Positions 17,075-27,443 of a stretch of DNA of 64,000 nt are shown in pieces (within the stretch, counting starts at the first letter, position 1; each line of letters begins with the position of its first letter). The stretch comes from Hyphomicrobiales bacterium (GTDB lineage: Bacteria > Pseudomonadota > Alphaproteobacteria > Rhizobiales > Rhizobiaceae), in NCBI GenBank assembly GCA_900470155.1, contig UBZT01000019.1, positions 118,076 to 182,075 of the forward strand. Reading direction: 5' to 3'. The notes beneath the pieces were generated by a model. That model ran no database searches, had not been told where the DNA came from, and saw only the letters and a list, made by a program, of their open reading frames with translations. Position numbers and translations under genes: made by a program.

Positions 17075-17974
17075 TCAGCTATCTCGCACAGCGTGCTCAC
17101 GGATCAGGTCTATCAACGCCCGCAGTTTGGAGGGCATATGCCGCCGTTGTGAGAAGTAGAGACTGAGACCCGGATACGACGGGGACCAATCTTCGAGAAC
17201 TGGAATGAGGTCGCCCGAAGCGATTTGCGTGCCGAGTGCATGTTCCCCCAAATAGGAGAGGCCGAAGCCGGCAAGGGTTGCCTCGAGTATCAGGTCCGAC
17301 GCATCGAATATCAGGTGACCCGAGACATCGATAAGAAAGGTCTCTCCGCGCTTTTCGAATTCCCAGCGATAAAGCCTTCCGCCCGTCATGCGCATCTGGA
17401 TACAACGATGCCGGGACAGGTCACCGGGCACCACAGGCTTGTCACGACCTTCGAAATAGCGCGGCGATCCGACGACGAAGGAGCGCATTTTCGATATGAT
17501 GGGCACCGCGACCATGTCGGGGGAAATCGCCTCGGTGAGACGAATGCCGGCATCGAACCCCTTGCCGATCACGTCGACCAACGCATTCTCGGTGACAACT
17601 TCAAGCTCCACTTCCGGATAACGCCGGGCATATTCCAGCAGAAGCGGTTGGAGCAGGATGCGCGCCGCACCCGGCGCCATGTTCAGCCTCAACCTTCCTG
17701 AGGGCCGATCCGCATGTTCCCCGACATTCTCGATAGCTTTTTCCAGCGTCTGCAAGGCCGGCACGATTTCGGACAGGAACTGCTCCCCCGCTGCGGAAAG
17801 GGCTACGCTGCGCGTAGTGCGATTGAACAGCCTGACGGCAATGCGCTCTTCCAATGCGGCGATCGCATGGCTCAATGCCGATGAGGACATGCCGAGCTCC
17901 CGCGCGGCAGCTCGGAATCCGCCATGACGAGCCACCGCAGCAACCGCCTCCAGTTCGACGAGGCTTGCTCTCAT
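17075..17974 (-). CDS. LysR-family transcriptional regulator
   Basis: 299 residues. The N-terminal helix-turn-helix (residues about 3-62) includes GGFRAAARELGMSSSALSHA; the effector domain follows (RLRLNMAPGAARILLQPLLL). The gene is divergent from the aldehyde dehydrogenase at 18073 with only 98 bp between starts, the standard LysR layout for control of that gene. The inducer is unknown. Confidence 0.93.
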   Translation of the reverse strand: MRASLVELEAVAAVARHGGFRAAARELGMSSSALSHAIAALEERIAVRLFNRTTRSVALSAAGEQFLSEIVPALQTLEKAIENVGEHADRPSGRLRLNMAPGAARILLQPLLLEYARRYPEVELEVVTENALVDVIGKGFDAGIRLTEAISPDMVAVPIISKMRSFVVGSPRYFEGRDKPVVPGDLSRHRCIQMRMTGGRLYRWEFEKRGETFLIDVSGHLIFDASDLILEATLAGFGLSYLGEHALGTQIASGDLIPVLEDWSPSYPGLSLYFSQRRHMPSKLRALIDLIREHAVRDS

Positions 17975-18072
17975 TGCGCGATCCAGTTCATCAGCTTGTC
18001 CAATTTTGTCCTACTACTCGCAACACATAACGCATGCCATTTTCCCCGTGAAGTCATTGTAGGAGAAACGAC

Positions 18073-19488
<1,416 letters not shown>

Positions 19489-19499
19489 GGAGCGAACCC

Positions 19500-20236
19500 A
19501 TGACGTAGAAGCCGATTGCGCTGATTACCGGCGCCAACAAGGGACTTGGCAAAGAGGTTGCCCGCCAGCTCGGCAGGCTCGGAATGCGGGTCTATCTTGG
19601 CAGCCGTGATGTCGAGCGCGGACAGGTCGCAGCGGACGAGCTAACGAGAGAAGGAGCGGAGGTGGTGGCGATCGCGCTCGACGTCACCGATGACGCAAGC
19701 ATCGTGGCCGCGGCACGACACATCGAAGACCGGGAAGGACTGCTCGACGTCCTAGTCAGCAATGCAGGCGTCCTCCATCGTGTGCCTGCGTTGGAGACGG
19801 ACGCGGCCAACATGCTTGCAACCTACGACGTCAACGTCTTTGGCACAGTGCGCACCATCCACGCATTCCTGCCGCTGCTCCAAAGATCGCCGCATCCGAG
19901 GATCATCAATATCACCAGTACCAGCGCCTCCATGACGCTCACTAGCGATCCGGCAACGCCCTTCGGTCAGTCGGACACCATCGTCGCCTACGCCTCGTCC
20001 AAAGCCGCCGTGACGATGATAAGCCTGCAATATGCAATGCCTTCCGGCGTCACGCCTCGCAATCCCATATTAAGATCAATGCGGCGACGCCGGGCCATAT
20101 CGCAACCGATCTCAACGGCCATGCCAGCACGCGCACGGTGAAACAGGGTGCGAAAATCGTCGTGGACCTGGCGACACTTCCCGACAGTGGCTCCAGCGGG
20201 GGCTATTTTAACGAAAATGGCCCATTGCCCTGGTGA
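19500..20236 (+). pseudogene. Short-chain dehydrogenase broken by a stop and a frameshift
   Basis: The natural start ATG at 19500 is followed by ACG and then TAG, so codon 3 is a stop. After it the SDR frame continues: KPIALITGANKGLGKEVARQ (cofactor site), VSNAGVLHR (NAG motif) and the catalytic VAYASSKAAV. At about 20035 one A is missing; restoring it gives QYANAFRRHASQSH and joins to KINAATPGHIATDLNGHAS, ending in GGYFNENGPLPW at 20236. Two separate lesions mean it is no longer maintained. A downstream TTG might still start a truncated product. Confidence 0.85.
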
Positions 20237-20269
20237 CGATTATTCTTGACTGATCATTCCAGAATAGCT

Positions 20270-20854
20270 ATGTCAACACTCATGGCAAGGATCAAGGAAT
20301 TCGACAGGGACAAGGCGCTGGAATCAGCAGTGGGTGTATTCCGGGAGCACGGCTTCGACGGGACGTCGACGGAGATGCTGGTTAAGGCCATGAAGATCGG
20401 CCGGCAGAGCCTGTACGATACGTTCGGCGACAAATGGGCGCTCTATCGCCTCGCGGTGGAGCGCTATGCATCCGCAGAGACCGAAGCGCACATTCGCGAA
20501 TTGCGCGGCAGTGGGCGCGCAATTGATGGCATTGCCGCAATGATGGATCGGGTTGTGGCGGAAGCCGACCGGGCATGCCTCGGCGTCAACTCGATCTGCG
20601 AATTCGGCCAAAGCCGCCCGGACCTGACAGAGGTGCATCTTGCGGCCGATCATCGGTTGAGACAGGCGGCAAGGGAATGCATCACGCAGGCTCAGGACGC
20701 CGGGGATCTGGACCAATCGGCGTCGCCAGATGCGGTGATTGATTTTCTTATCGCCAGCATCGCCGGCGTCCGAATTGCTGCGCGCGGGGGTGCCGGGCCA
20801 GAGGTGCTTCAGTCTCTCTCGTGCTTGGCGCTCCGCGCACTCATGCCACGGTAA
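20270..20854 (+). CDS. TetR-family transcriptional regulator
   Basis: 194 residues from ATG 20270; ATG 20282 (MARIKEFDRDKAL) is also possible, and neither has a strong ribosome site. The DNA-binding domain (about residues 10-55) reads FREHGFDGTSTEMLVKAMKI followed by GRQSLYDTFGDKWALY. The C-terminal ligand domain resembles the group with AefR-like or RutR-like cores. The quinone oxidoreductase gene starts 46 bp downstream on the same strand and is a likely target. Confidence 0.9.
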   Translation: MSTLMARIKEFDRDKALESAVGVFREHGFDGTSTEMLVKAMKIGRQSLYDTFGDKWALYRLAVERYASAETEAHIRELRGSGRAIDGIAAMMDRVVAEADRACLGVNSICEFGQSRPDLTEVHLAADHRLRQAARECITQAQDAGDLDQSASPDAVIDFLIASIAGVRIAARGGAGPEVLQSLSCLALRALMPR

Positions 20855-20900
20855 AAAAATTTACTCATTTCTGGAACGAGCAGTCAAGAAAGGGCTGAAA

Positions 20901-21875
20901 ATGAAAGCAGTCGTCATGAACGGCATCGGGAACACCGATGTCATGGAAGTCGTCGAACATCCGGAGCCCGTCGCAGCACCGGGCCATGTTCTCGTCGAGA
21001 TTGCCGCGGCAGGCGTGAATTTCATGGACATTGGTGTTCGCCAAGGCATGGCCTGGACCGACATTCCAAATCCCAAAATACTTGGCGTCGAAGGCGCAGG
21101 GCGCGTTCTCACAGTTGGCGACGGGGTGACGGATTTCTCCGTGGGCGACCGCGTTGCATGGGTCTACGCTCCAGGAAGCTACGCGGAGCGGATCTCGATA
21201 CCCGTCAGTTCGCTGGTTCGTCTGCCTGATTTCATCGATGACCGGACAGCGGCGGCAATCATGATGCAGGGATTGACGGCCAGTCACTTCGCCACCGATT
21301 TCTACCCGGTTCAGCCGGGCGACATTGCACTGGTCCACGCTGCCGCCGGAGGCGTCGGCCTGCTCCTGACGCAGATCATCCGGCTGCGAGGCGGCCGCGT
21401 CATCGGGCGCGTTTCTTCCGAAGACAAAGTCGCCATCGCCAAGCAGGCAGGCGCCGAGCATGTCATTGTCGATCGCCAGGGAGACTTCGCGCAGCACGTC
21501 CTGAATTTGACGAACGACAGGGGTGTCGACGTTGTCTATGACGGTTCTGGCCCCACGACCTTTCAGGGTTCTCTCGATAGCCTGCGCCGTGCGGGCACCT
21601 TTTGCTGGTACGGCCCCGTTCTGGGCGGGCCGGGTCTCTTCGACATCATGAGCCTGCCGAGAAGCATCAAGATCGGCTACGCGGTCTTCTCCGATCATGT
21701 TTATGCACCGGAACGCCTTCGCGCCCGCACCGCCCAGCTTTTCGACTGGATTCGGGACGGCTTCCTGAAGATCAACATCGGAGGAAGCTATCCTCTTGAA
21801 GACGCTGCTTTGGCCCACGCGGACATGGCAAGTCGACGCACGACCGGCAAGTTGCTGCTCGTACCCAAAGGATAA
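20901..21875 (+). CDS. NADPH:quinone oxidoreductase, medium-chain dehydrogenase family
   Basis: 324 residues from ATG 20901 (MKAVVMNGIGNTDVMEVVEH). The GroES-like N-terminal domain lacks the zinc-binding cysteines, as in QorA-type enzymes, and the Rossmann domain has the marker VHAAAGGVGLLLTQI. It would reduce quinones or enones with NADPH in the cytoplasm. The TetR gene precedes it and an SDR gene begins 4 bp after its stop, so the three probably form an operon. Confidence 0.92.
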   Translation: MKAVVMNGIGNTDVMEVVEHPEPVAAPGHVLVEIAAAGVNFMDIGVRQGMAWTDIPNPKILGVEGAGRVLTVGDGVTDFSVGDRVAWVYAPGSYAERISIPVSSLVRLPDFIDDRTAAAIMMQGLTASHFATDFYPVQPGDIALVHAAAGGVGLLLTQIIRLRGGRVIGRVSSEDKVAIAKQAGAEHVIVDRQGDFAQHVLNLTNDRGVDVVYDGSGPTTFQGSLDSLRRAGTFCWYGPVLGGPGLFDIMSLPRSIKIGYAVFSDHVYAPERLRARTAQLFDWIRDGFLKINIGGSYPLEDAALAHADMASRRTTGKLLLVPKG

Positions 21876-21879
21876 CGTG

Positions 21880-22614
21880 ATGACTCCTATATCTCCCAAG
21901 AAAACAGCGCTCATCTTCGGCGGGTCACGCGGGATCGGCGCTGCCATCGCCAGACAGTTGGCTCAGGACGGGTTCTGGGTCGCGATAACCTATGTCTCGC
22001 AATCGGGAAAAGCGCGCCAGGTCGTGACCGGTATCGAAGCCTCTGGCGGTCGCGCGATCGCGATCCAGGCCGATAGCGCCGACCCTGATGCAATACGCCG
22101 AGCTGTCAGAGACACGGTGGACCGATTTGGTAATCTGGATGCGGCAATCGTCAATGCCGGAGTGCTGAAACTAGCCAACATCGAAAATGTCACCCTGGAC
22201 GACCTCGACATTTCGCTTGCCATTAATGTTCGCGGCGTGTTTCTCGCCATCCAGGCAGCAGCGCTGAACATGAAGGTTGGAGGTCGAATCGTAACGATCG
22301 GCAGCAACACTGCGGTGCGGACAGGTTCTTCTGGCGGGAGCGTCTATGCGATGACGAAAGCCGCGGTCGCTGCGATGGTCAAGGGCGTGGCCCTAGACCT
22401 CGCGCCGCGCAGCATTACTGTGAACAACATTCAACCCGGACCAACTGAAACGGACATGACGGCCAGCATGGTGGCCGGACTGGTAAATGTCATACCTCTC
22501 AAGCGTGTTGGTCAGCCCGACGAAATCGCGGCTCTTGCCTCCTATTTGGTGAGCGATAAGGCAGGGTATATGACGGGTTCGAGCCTCACGATAGATGGCG
22601 GGCTCGTACTTTAG
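21880..22614 (+). CDS. Short-chain dehydrogenase/reductase
   Basis: 244 residues from ATG 21880 (MTPISPKKTALIFGGSRGIG). A longer frame running into the preceding gene is not needed. The cofactor site GGSRGIGAAIA, the NAG motif (IVNAGVLKL), catalytic serine in IGSNTAVRTGSS, and the YAMTKAAV active site are all present, with the C-terminal GYMTGSSLTIDGGLVL typical of FabG-like SDRs. It reduces or oxidises a small carbonyl or alcohol with NAD(P). Probably co-transcribed with the quinone oxidoreductase. Confidence 0.93.
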   Translation: MTPISPKKTALIFGGSRGIGAAIARQLAQDGFWVAITYVSQSGKARQVVTGIEASGGRAIAIQADSADPDAIRRAVRDTVDRFGNLDAAIVNAGVLKLANIENVTLDDLDISLAINVRGVFLAIQAAALNMKVGGRIVTIGSNTAVRTGSSGGSVYAMTKAAVAAMVKGVALDLAPRSITVNNIQPGPTETDMTASMVAGLVNVIPLKRVGQPDEIAALASYLVSDKAGYMTGSSLTIDGGLVL

Positions 22615-22623
22615 ATCGGTAGC

Positions 22624-24234
22624 TCATTGACAACCCGCATCGTTGTCACATTTGCGGGCGGGTTGCTCAACGTAGGTGTCTATCCCGATATTGTCGAGGA
22701 AGGCGTCATCGTGGCTGACGATCAAAAGCGCGCCGTCATAGGCCCTCAGCACGGCTTCCACCGTCTCGATGGACTCGATGTCGAGATGATTGGTCGGTTC
22801 ATCGAGGATCAGCAGCGACGGCGGGCTGGAGCCGCCAAGCACGCAGGCGAGGCCGACGCGCAAGATCTGCCCTCCACTTAAAGTCTCCACGCGCTGGAGG
22901 GCGGCATCCGCACGAAAACGAAAACTGGCCAAAGTGGCCCGGCAGGTGTTTTCGGTTGCGCCGGGGTTCAGTCGCTTGAAATTGTCGAGGATGCTTTTGC
23001 CGCGATCGAGAAGGCTGACACTCTGGTCCAGCATCGAGGCAGGGACAGAAACCGTGACCTTGCCGCTGATAGGCGCGATCTCTCCTGCGATCACTTTCAG
23101 CAGTGTCGTTTTGCCGGACCCATTTGGACCGGAAACCGCTACACGCTGAGGCCCGACGATCGAAAAGGACAAATTCCGAATAGCGGGATGTTCGTGATCA
23201 TAGCCCGCCGTAACGTGATCAAACGACAGTACCGCCTTGCCGGCTGGCAGGTTTGTCGCCGGAAGTTGTACGGAGAATGGCTGAAGCACCTCGATCCGAG
23301 CCTTGGCGGAAGCAACCGTGTGCAGCGCATCGGCGCGCTGCCGCTCGGCAAGTTCCGTCACCTTGCCTCGGCTGGCCTCCGCCTTGCTCTTGCGCCGACC
23401 GAGGAGAATTTTTGGCATGTCTCCCTTGGCTGCTCTGCGTGTCCCGGATGCACTCCGCCTGTCCTGTCGTTCCGCAAGGAAATGCGCCTTGCGGTCGACT
23501 TCCTCTGCTGTCTTTTCGGCATGCGCCAGGCTCTGTTCGGCGGCCTTCAACTCGATTGCTTTCGTTGTCTGAAAGGCACTCCAGTTGCCGCCGTAGCGTT
23601 TCGCCCCAAGCGTGGTCAATTCGACGATAGCATCCATATGTTCAAGCAGTTCGCGATCATGACTGATGACGATGGCTCCTCCTTTCCATCTGCCGAGGAG
23701 GTCGATGACTGCTTGCCGACCGGCTCTGTCCAAGTTGTTGGTCGGTTCATCGAGAAGAAGAAAATCCGGCGTTTGGAAGAGGGCCGCCGCGAGCGCAGCC
23801 CGCGTGCGCTGTCCGCCGGATAAATGGTTGAGCAGAGTATCCGGCTCGGCAGCCAGCCCAAATCGGACAAGGGACGAGACTATCCGTTCCCTAACTGTCC
23901 AATCGGCCTCCGCAAGGTCTTCCAGGCTGGCGGTACCGCTTTCTGCCCGGGCGAGCAACTCGATAGCCTGCCGTGCACCGAAAAGATCGGCCACCGTTTC
24001 ATGTAGATTCGCATGCAGCATCTGCCGGACGAGCACGACCTTGCCCTCGATGGACAGGGACCCTGTGGATGGTGGAAGGACACCGGCAATTATGTTCAGG
24101 AGGGTCGTTTTGCCCACGCCGTTTCGGCCGATCAAACCGGTCCTCTCCGGTCCCAACGACAGGTCGAGGCCGTGAAATACCTGACCACCGTCCGGTTTGG
24201 TCCAGGAAAGTCCTGAAAGCACGATCGAAGACAT
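22624..24234 (-). CDS. ABC-F family ATPase (ribosome-associated type)
   Basis: 536 residues with two ABC domains and no membrane segment. Domain 1 has GRNGVGKTT, LSGGQRTRAALA and LLLDEPTNNLD; a charged linker (about residues 225-310) follows; domain 2 has GPNGSGKTT, LSGGQILRVGLA and LILDEPTNHLD. This plan is that of ABC-F proteins such as Uup, EttA and the antibiotic-protection factors, which act on the ribosome E site. The linker is moderate in length. Whether it protects against a drug is not visible. A TetR gene is divergent. Confidence 0.9.
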   Translation of the reverse strand: MSSIVLSGLSWTKPDGGQVFHGLDLSLGPERTGLIGRNGVGKTTLLNIIAGVLPPSTGSLSIEGKVVLVRQMLHANLHETVADLFGARQAIELLARAESGTASLEDLAEADWTVRERIVSSLVRFGLAAEPDTLLNHLSGGQRTRAALAAALFQTPDFLLLDEPTNNLDRAGRQAVIDLLGRWKGGAIVISHDRELLEHMDAIVELTTLGAKRYGGNWSAFQTTKAIELKAAEQSLAHAEKTAEEVDRKAHFLAERQDRRSASGTRRAAKGDMPKILLGRRKSKAEASRGKVTELAERQRADALHTVASAKARIEVLQPFSVQLPATNLPAGKAVLSFDHVTAGYDHEHPAIRNLSFSIVGPQRVAVSGPNGSGKTTLLKVIAGEIAPISGKVTVSVPASMLDQSVSLLDRGKSILDNFKRLNPGATENTCRATLASFRFRADAALQRVETLSGGQILRVGLACVLGGSSPPSLLILDEPTNHLDIESIETVEAVLRAYDGALLIVSHDDAFLDNIGIDTYVEQPARKCDNDAGCQ

Positions 24235-24346
24235 GTGAAACCCGTTGCATCATAATTAACGACACGATACCGTGCTGTTATCAAACAATTCAGGTACGGA
24301 CAATGGTCATCATCAGGATCCTCTCCATTCAACGCTACGAGGCAGC

Positions 24347-24988
24347 ATGAAGTTAGCGCAGCAGCGTCCTGGCGGACGACCGACACGCGAGGGGGCGGTG
24401 AACCTCACCAGGCAAATTCTGGACGACGCCCGCGCCGCCTTTGCCAAAAAGGGTGTTGCCAATGCTTCGATGGAAGAAATTGCAGCAAGACAGGCGATCT
24501 CCAAACATACCCTTTATCGGCGATACCCGAACAAGCAGGCGCTCCTGGAGGCCGTGGTTGAGCGCGATCTCACCCGATTTCGGGTAGCACTCGCACAAGC
24601 GGCAAAGCAGCACGACGAGCCCCTGCTCGCCCTCCATGCCGTCGCGTTCCGCTATTTTCTGTTCGGCACGGACAGGGACTATTCGGCCTTCTACCTGTCA
24701 GTCACCGCAGAGGCCGTGCTGTATGCGTCCCTTCGGGAAAGGCTGGCAATCTGGTCGAGCACTGCGTTGGAACCCATGGTCGGCACGATAATTGCTGCCC
24801 AAGCTTCAGGCGCCATCGTCCCGGGTGATGCATCGGAAATATGCGGTGTCCTCGTCGATCTGCTGGAGGGCGCCAACAACCGCATACGCCTTGGTCTGTG
24901 CGACGCGCCCGATGATGCCGATTGCCGCCGCGTCTTCGATAGCCGATGGACCATTTTCCAGACTGCCATGACACCGAAATCAAACTGA
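24347..24988 (+). CDS. TetR-family transcriptional regulator
   Basis: 213 residues from ATG 24347 (MKLAQQRPGGRPTREGAVNL); upstream codons of the open frame lie in the intergenic region. The helix-turn-helix is KGVANASMEEIAARQAISKH followed by TLYRRYPNKQALLEAVVERD. The C-terminal part resembles the TetR_C_7/AcrR-type ligand domain. It diverges from the ABC-F gene with a 112-bp gap that contains the near-palindrome CACGATACCGTG (24263-24274), a candidate operator. Confidence 0.9.
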   Translation: MKLAQQRPGGRPTREGAVNLTRQILDDARAAFAKKGVANASMEEIAARQAISKHTLYRRYPNKQALLEAVVERDLTRFRVALAQAAKQHDEPLLALHAVAFRYFLFGTDRDYSAFYLSVTAEAVLYASLRERLAIWSSTALEPMVGTIIAAQASGAIVPGDASEICGVLVDLLEGANNRIRLGLCDAPDDADCRRVFDSRWTIFQTAMTPKSN

Positions 24989-25004
24989 ACGGAGATAAGA
25001 AATC

Positions 25005-25364
25005 GTGACGACAATCAACAATGCCAGCCCCCTGTCGCAGATGCTCAACAATGCGTTTGGAAAATTCGACAAGGACGGAGACGGAAAACTCAACTCTGAT
25101 GAATTCAAGACTTTCAACGAGATCCTGAAACCCGGTATCGCCACCGATGAGCAGGGAAAGCCAACGGTCGACTACAGCGAACGTATGGACCACGACAGTG
25201 ACGGATTGGTCAGCCAGGATGAAATGAATTCGACAGGCCTTTTAATGCCGGCCGACCTTTGCGATCCGAGCCTGAAATCGATGCTGGACTACCTTCTTCT
25301 CAAGGCCGATCCGTTGGCGGTCGAAGCCGCAAGCCTGCTAAAGGAAGAAGCCGACGAATCCTGA
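25005..25364 (+). CDS. EF-hand calcium-binding protein
   Basis: 119 residues from a GTG start with GGAGAT upstream. Two EF-hand loops are clear: DKDGDGKLNSDE (about residues 23-34) and DHDSDGLVSQDE (about 62-73), each with acidic residues at the Ca2+-ligand positions. There is no signal peptide, so it is probably cytoplasmic or released by another route. Its role is unknown; bacterial EF-hand proteins can buffer or sense calcium. It lies 16 bp after the TetR gene, possibly in the same unit, and ends at a terminator. Confidence 0.87.
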   Translation: MTTINNASPLSQMLNNAFGKFDKDGDGKLNSDEFKTFNEILKPGIATDEQGKPTVDYSERMDHDSDGLVSQDEMNSTGLLMPADLCDPSLKSMLDYLLLKADPLAVEAASLLKEEADES

Positions 25365-25371
25365 CGGCACA

Positions 25372-25410
25372 AGGGAGCGACTCACCTAAAGCCGCTCCCT
25401 CCCCTTTTCC
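25372..25410 (+). terminator. Rho-independent terminator after the EF-hand gene
   Basis: AGGGAGCG (25372-25379) pairs perfectly with CGCTCCCT (25393-25400), followed by a pyrimidine run with TTTT at 25405-25408. Confidence 0.7.
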
Positions 25411-25418
25411 CGGGAAGG

Positions 25419-25544
25419 CTACCCTTGAAAACCAACCGCCAGAGCAACAGCAGCAAGGGGCGACGGTTCCGGCGACAACACATCATAGATGCAGGGTGCT
25501 GCAAAAACGGCAAGCACCAATAAACCGATGATCAGACGCTTCAT
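25419..25544 (-). CDS. Possible 41-residue secreted or membrane peptide
   Basis: A small open frame with a signal-peptide-like start, MKRLIIGLLVLAVFAAPCIY, and a short proline-containing tail ending in VALAVGFQG. A second ATG twelve bases upstream is in frame. No good ribosome site is visible. It lies between the EF-hand terminator and the Ohr gene, and would be the last gene read from the Ohr side. Charge-hydrophobic pattern suggests real coding, but similar short frames arise by chance. No known family recognised. Confidence 0.4.
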   Translation of the reverse strand: MKRLIIGLLVLAVFAAPCIYDVLSPEPSPLAAVALAVGFQG

Positions 25545-25572
25545 GATAAAATCCATGACGTTGCTATAGTGA

Positions 25573-25989
25573 TCAGGCAAGCCTCAGCTCGACCGCGATA
25601 TTGCCACGCGTGGCCTTCGAATAGGGGCAGGTACCATGGGCTTCATCGACCAGCACATGCGCCAGTTCGGGATCTAAGCCCGGCAGGCTGATGTTCAAGC
25701 GCGCCTGCAGGCCATATGCGTCTCCTGCCATACCGAGATCAACTTCCGCGTCAATGGCGGTCTCTGCCGGCAATCGGATCTTGCGCTTGGCAGCGGCAAT
25801 GCCCAGGGCGCCGATGAAGCAGGCTGACCAGCCAGCCGCGAACAACTGCTCGGGATTCGTACCGGGCTTGCCGCTGCCCGGAGGCGAAAGCTTTACATTG
25901 AGCTGCGCATCGTCACTCAATGCCGCACCGTCGCGTCCGCCGGTGGTATGGGTCTTGGCAGTGTAGAGAACTTTTTCGATCTTGGTCAT
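25573..25989 (-). CDS. ohr: Organic hydroperoxide resistance protein, Ohr/OsmC family
   Basis: 138 residues from ATG 25989 (MTKIEKVLYTAKTHTTGGRD). The two catalytic cysteines are present in FAAGWSACFIGALG and AHGTCPYSKATRG, and the TTGGRDG motif near residue 18 is characteristic of the Ohr subgroup. Ohr reduces organic peroxides in the cytoplasm using lipoylated partners. Its usual MarR-type regulator OhrR is not beside it. The upstream frame extension of 59 codons has no family resemblance and is discounted. Confidence 0.93.
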   Translation of the reverse strand: MTKIEKVLYTAKTHTTGGRDGAALSDDAQLNVKLSPPGSGKPGTNPEQLFAAGWSACFIGALGIAAAKRKIRLPAETAIDAEVDLGMAGDAYGLQARLNISLPGLDPELAHVLVDEAHGTCPYSKATRGNIAVELRLA

Positions 25990-26123
25990 GGAACACTCCT
26001 TCGTTCGTTCGGTCGCAGAGCGCGACGTGATTGACGGATGTGTTTTGCCGCATCCACGTATCCGGCATGTTTTCGAAAATGGTGGATTTGTATCGCAGCG
26101 TAGAGGCTGCGCCCCTGTCCTCT

Positions 26124-27443
26124 TCAGGGCAGCGCTATTTCCGCGGCAAGCCCGCCACCGGAACAATTGTAGATCCGCACCGCCCCACCAAGCGAGACGG
26201 CCAACTGCTGGGCGATGGCAAGTCCGAGTCCCGTTCCCCCCGTCTCCCGGTTACGGGACGTCTCAACGCGGTAGAACGGTTGCATGGCGGACTCCAGCTT
26301 GTCGTCGGGGATGCCCGGTCCATGATCCTTGACCACAATGACAACATTCCCCTCACCCGATCTTTCGACGCTGATCTCCGCAGAACCTGCAAACTTGAGG
26401 GCGTTGTCGATAAAATTGGTCAGGATACGCCGCAATGCGTGCGGCTTGGTCATGGCAGTTCCTTGAACGATGCCGGTTACCGAAACCGTCTTTCCGACGT
26501 CCTGGTAGTCGTAAGCGATGCTATCGATGAACGACGCAAGGTCGATGCGCGCGTTTTTTTCGCCATTGCCGTGCGAACTGCGCGCATATGCAATTCCGTC
26601 CTGCACCAGCCGCTCGATTTCGCGCAGATCGCTCACCAGCTTGTCCTTTTCGGGACTATCGTCCGCCATGTCGGCGCGCAACCGCATGCGCGTGATCGGC
26701 GTCTGCAGATCATGTGAGATTGCCGCAAGGATCTGCACACGTTCTTCCAGGTAGTGTGCGATACGATCACGCATGGCGTTGAAGGCCCGCGCCGCGTGGG
26801 CAACCTCGCTCGGACCGTCTTCGTTCAGGGGAGAACCTTGTCTGCTGGGCTCAAGTGCATCAGCAGCGGCGGCGAGAGCGCCCAGCGGACGAATTGCCAA
26901 ACGCACCGCAAACCAGGTGCAGAGGATGAGCAGAAGCATCTGTGCCGCGAAGACATACGGCAGCCATTCGGCCAGGGGCATTACCCCGCGCGGGGTCACA
27001 TCGATGGTCAGCGGCGAACCGTCCGACAGCGTCAGATGCCCCTGTAGCCGCATGTGGTCGCCCGGAATGGCTTCGACGCGGATCGGAAACCTGTTGCCAG
27101 CCGCCTGCCCTATCCGGTCAGCAATCTCCGCACCGCGCCCCGACAAATCCGGAACGCCGGGAAGCCCGGGGCCAAGAACAAGACGGTAACTGCCGCGGCT
27201 CAGGCGATCCAGCCAATCGGTCCGCTCTTTGGCGGGAAGACGGTCGAGAACAGCGATCGACGTTGCCAGATCGCTTTCCAATGTCCCGAGCATGACGGCC
27301 TTTGCCGACATGTAGCGCTCGGCAAAAAGAATGCTGAAGGACAAGCCATACGCGACCGCCAGTCCGCCAAAAAGGATCAGGAACAAACGCGAACGCAATG
27401 TCCTTGGCCACCAGCCGAAGCGGGACGTGCCGCCAATACTCAT
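26124..27443 (-). CDS. Sensor histidine kinase
   Basis: 439 residues. An N-terminal membrane helix (about 18-36) and a second (about 170-190) flank a periplasmic domain of roughly 130 residues; a HAMP linker follows. The kinase core shows the H-box AISHDLQTPITRMRLRADM, N-box NFIDNALKFAG, and the G-boxes DHGPGIPDD and GGTGLGLAIAQQLA. It belongs to the EnvZ/CpxA-like class. The gene overlaps the response-regulator gene by 4 bp. The signal is unknown; neighbours (Ohr, thioredoxin-type fusion, exported hydrolases) hint at envelope or redox stress. Confidence 0.93.
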   Translation of the reverse strand: MSIGGTSRFGWWPRTLRSRLFLILFGGLAVAYGLSFSILFAERYMSAKAVMLGTLESDLATSIAVLDRLPAKERTDWLDRLSRGSYRLVLGPGLPGVPDLSGRGAEIADRIGQAAGNRFPIRVEAIPGDHMRLQGHLTLSDGSPLTIDVTPRGVMPLAEWLPYVFAAQMLLLILCTWFAVRLAIRPLGALAAAADALEPSRQGSPLNEDGPSEVAHAARAFNAMRDRIAHYLEERVQILAAISHDLQTPITRMRLRADMADDSPEKDKLVSDLREIERLVQDGIAYARSSHGNGEKNARIDLASFIDSIAYDYQDVGKTVSVTGIVQGTAMTKPHALRRILTNFIDNALKFAGSAEISVERSGEGNVVIVVKDHGPGIPDDKLESAMQPFYRVETSRNRETGGTGLGLAIAQQLAVSLGGAVRIYNCSGGGLAAEIALP

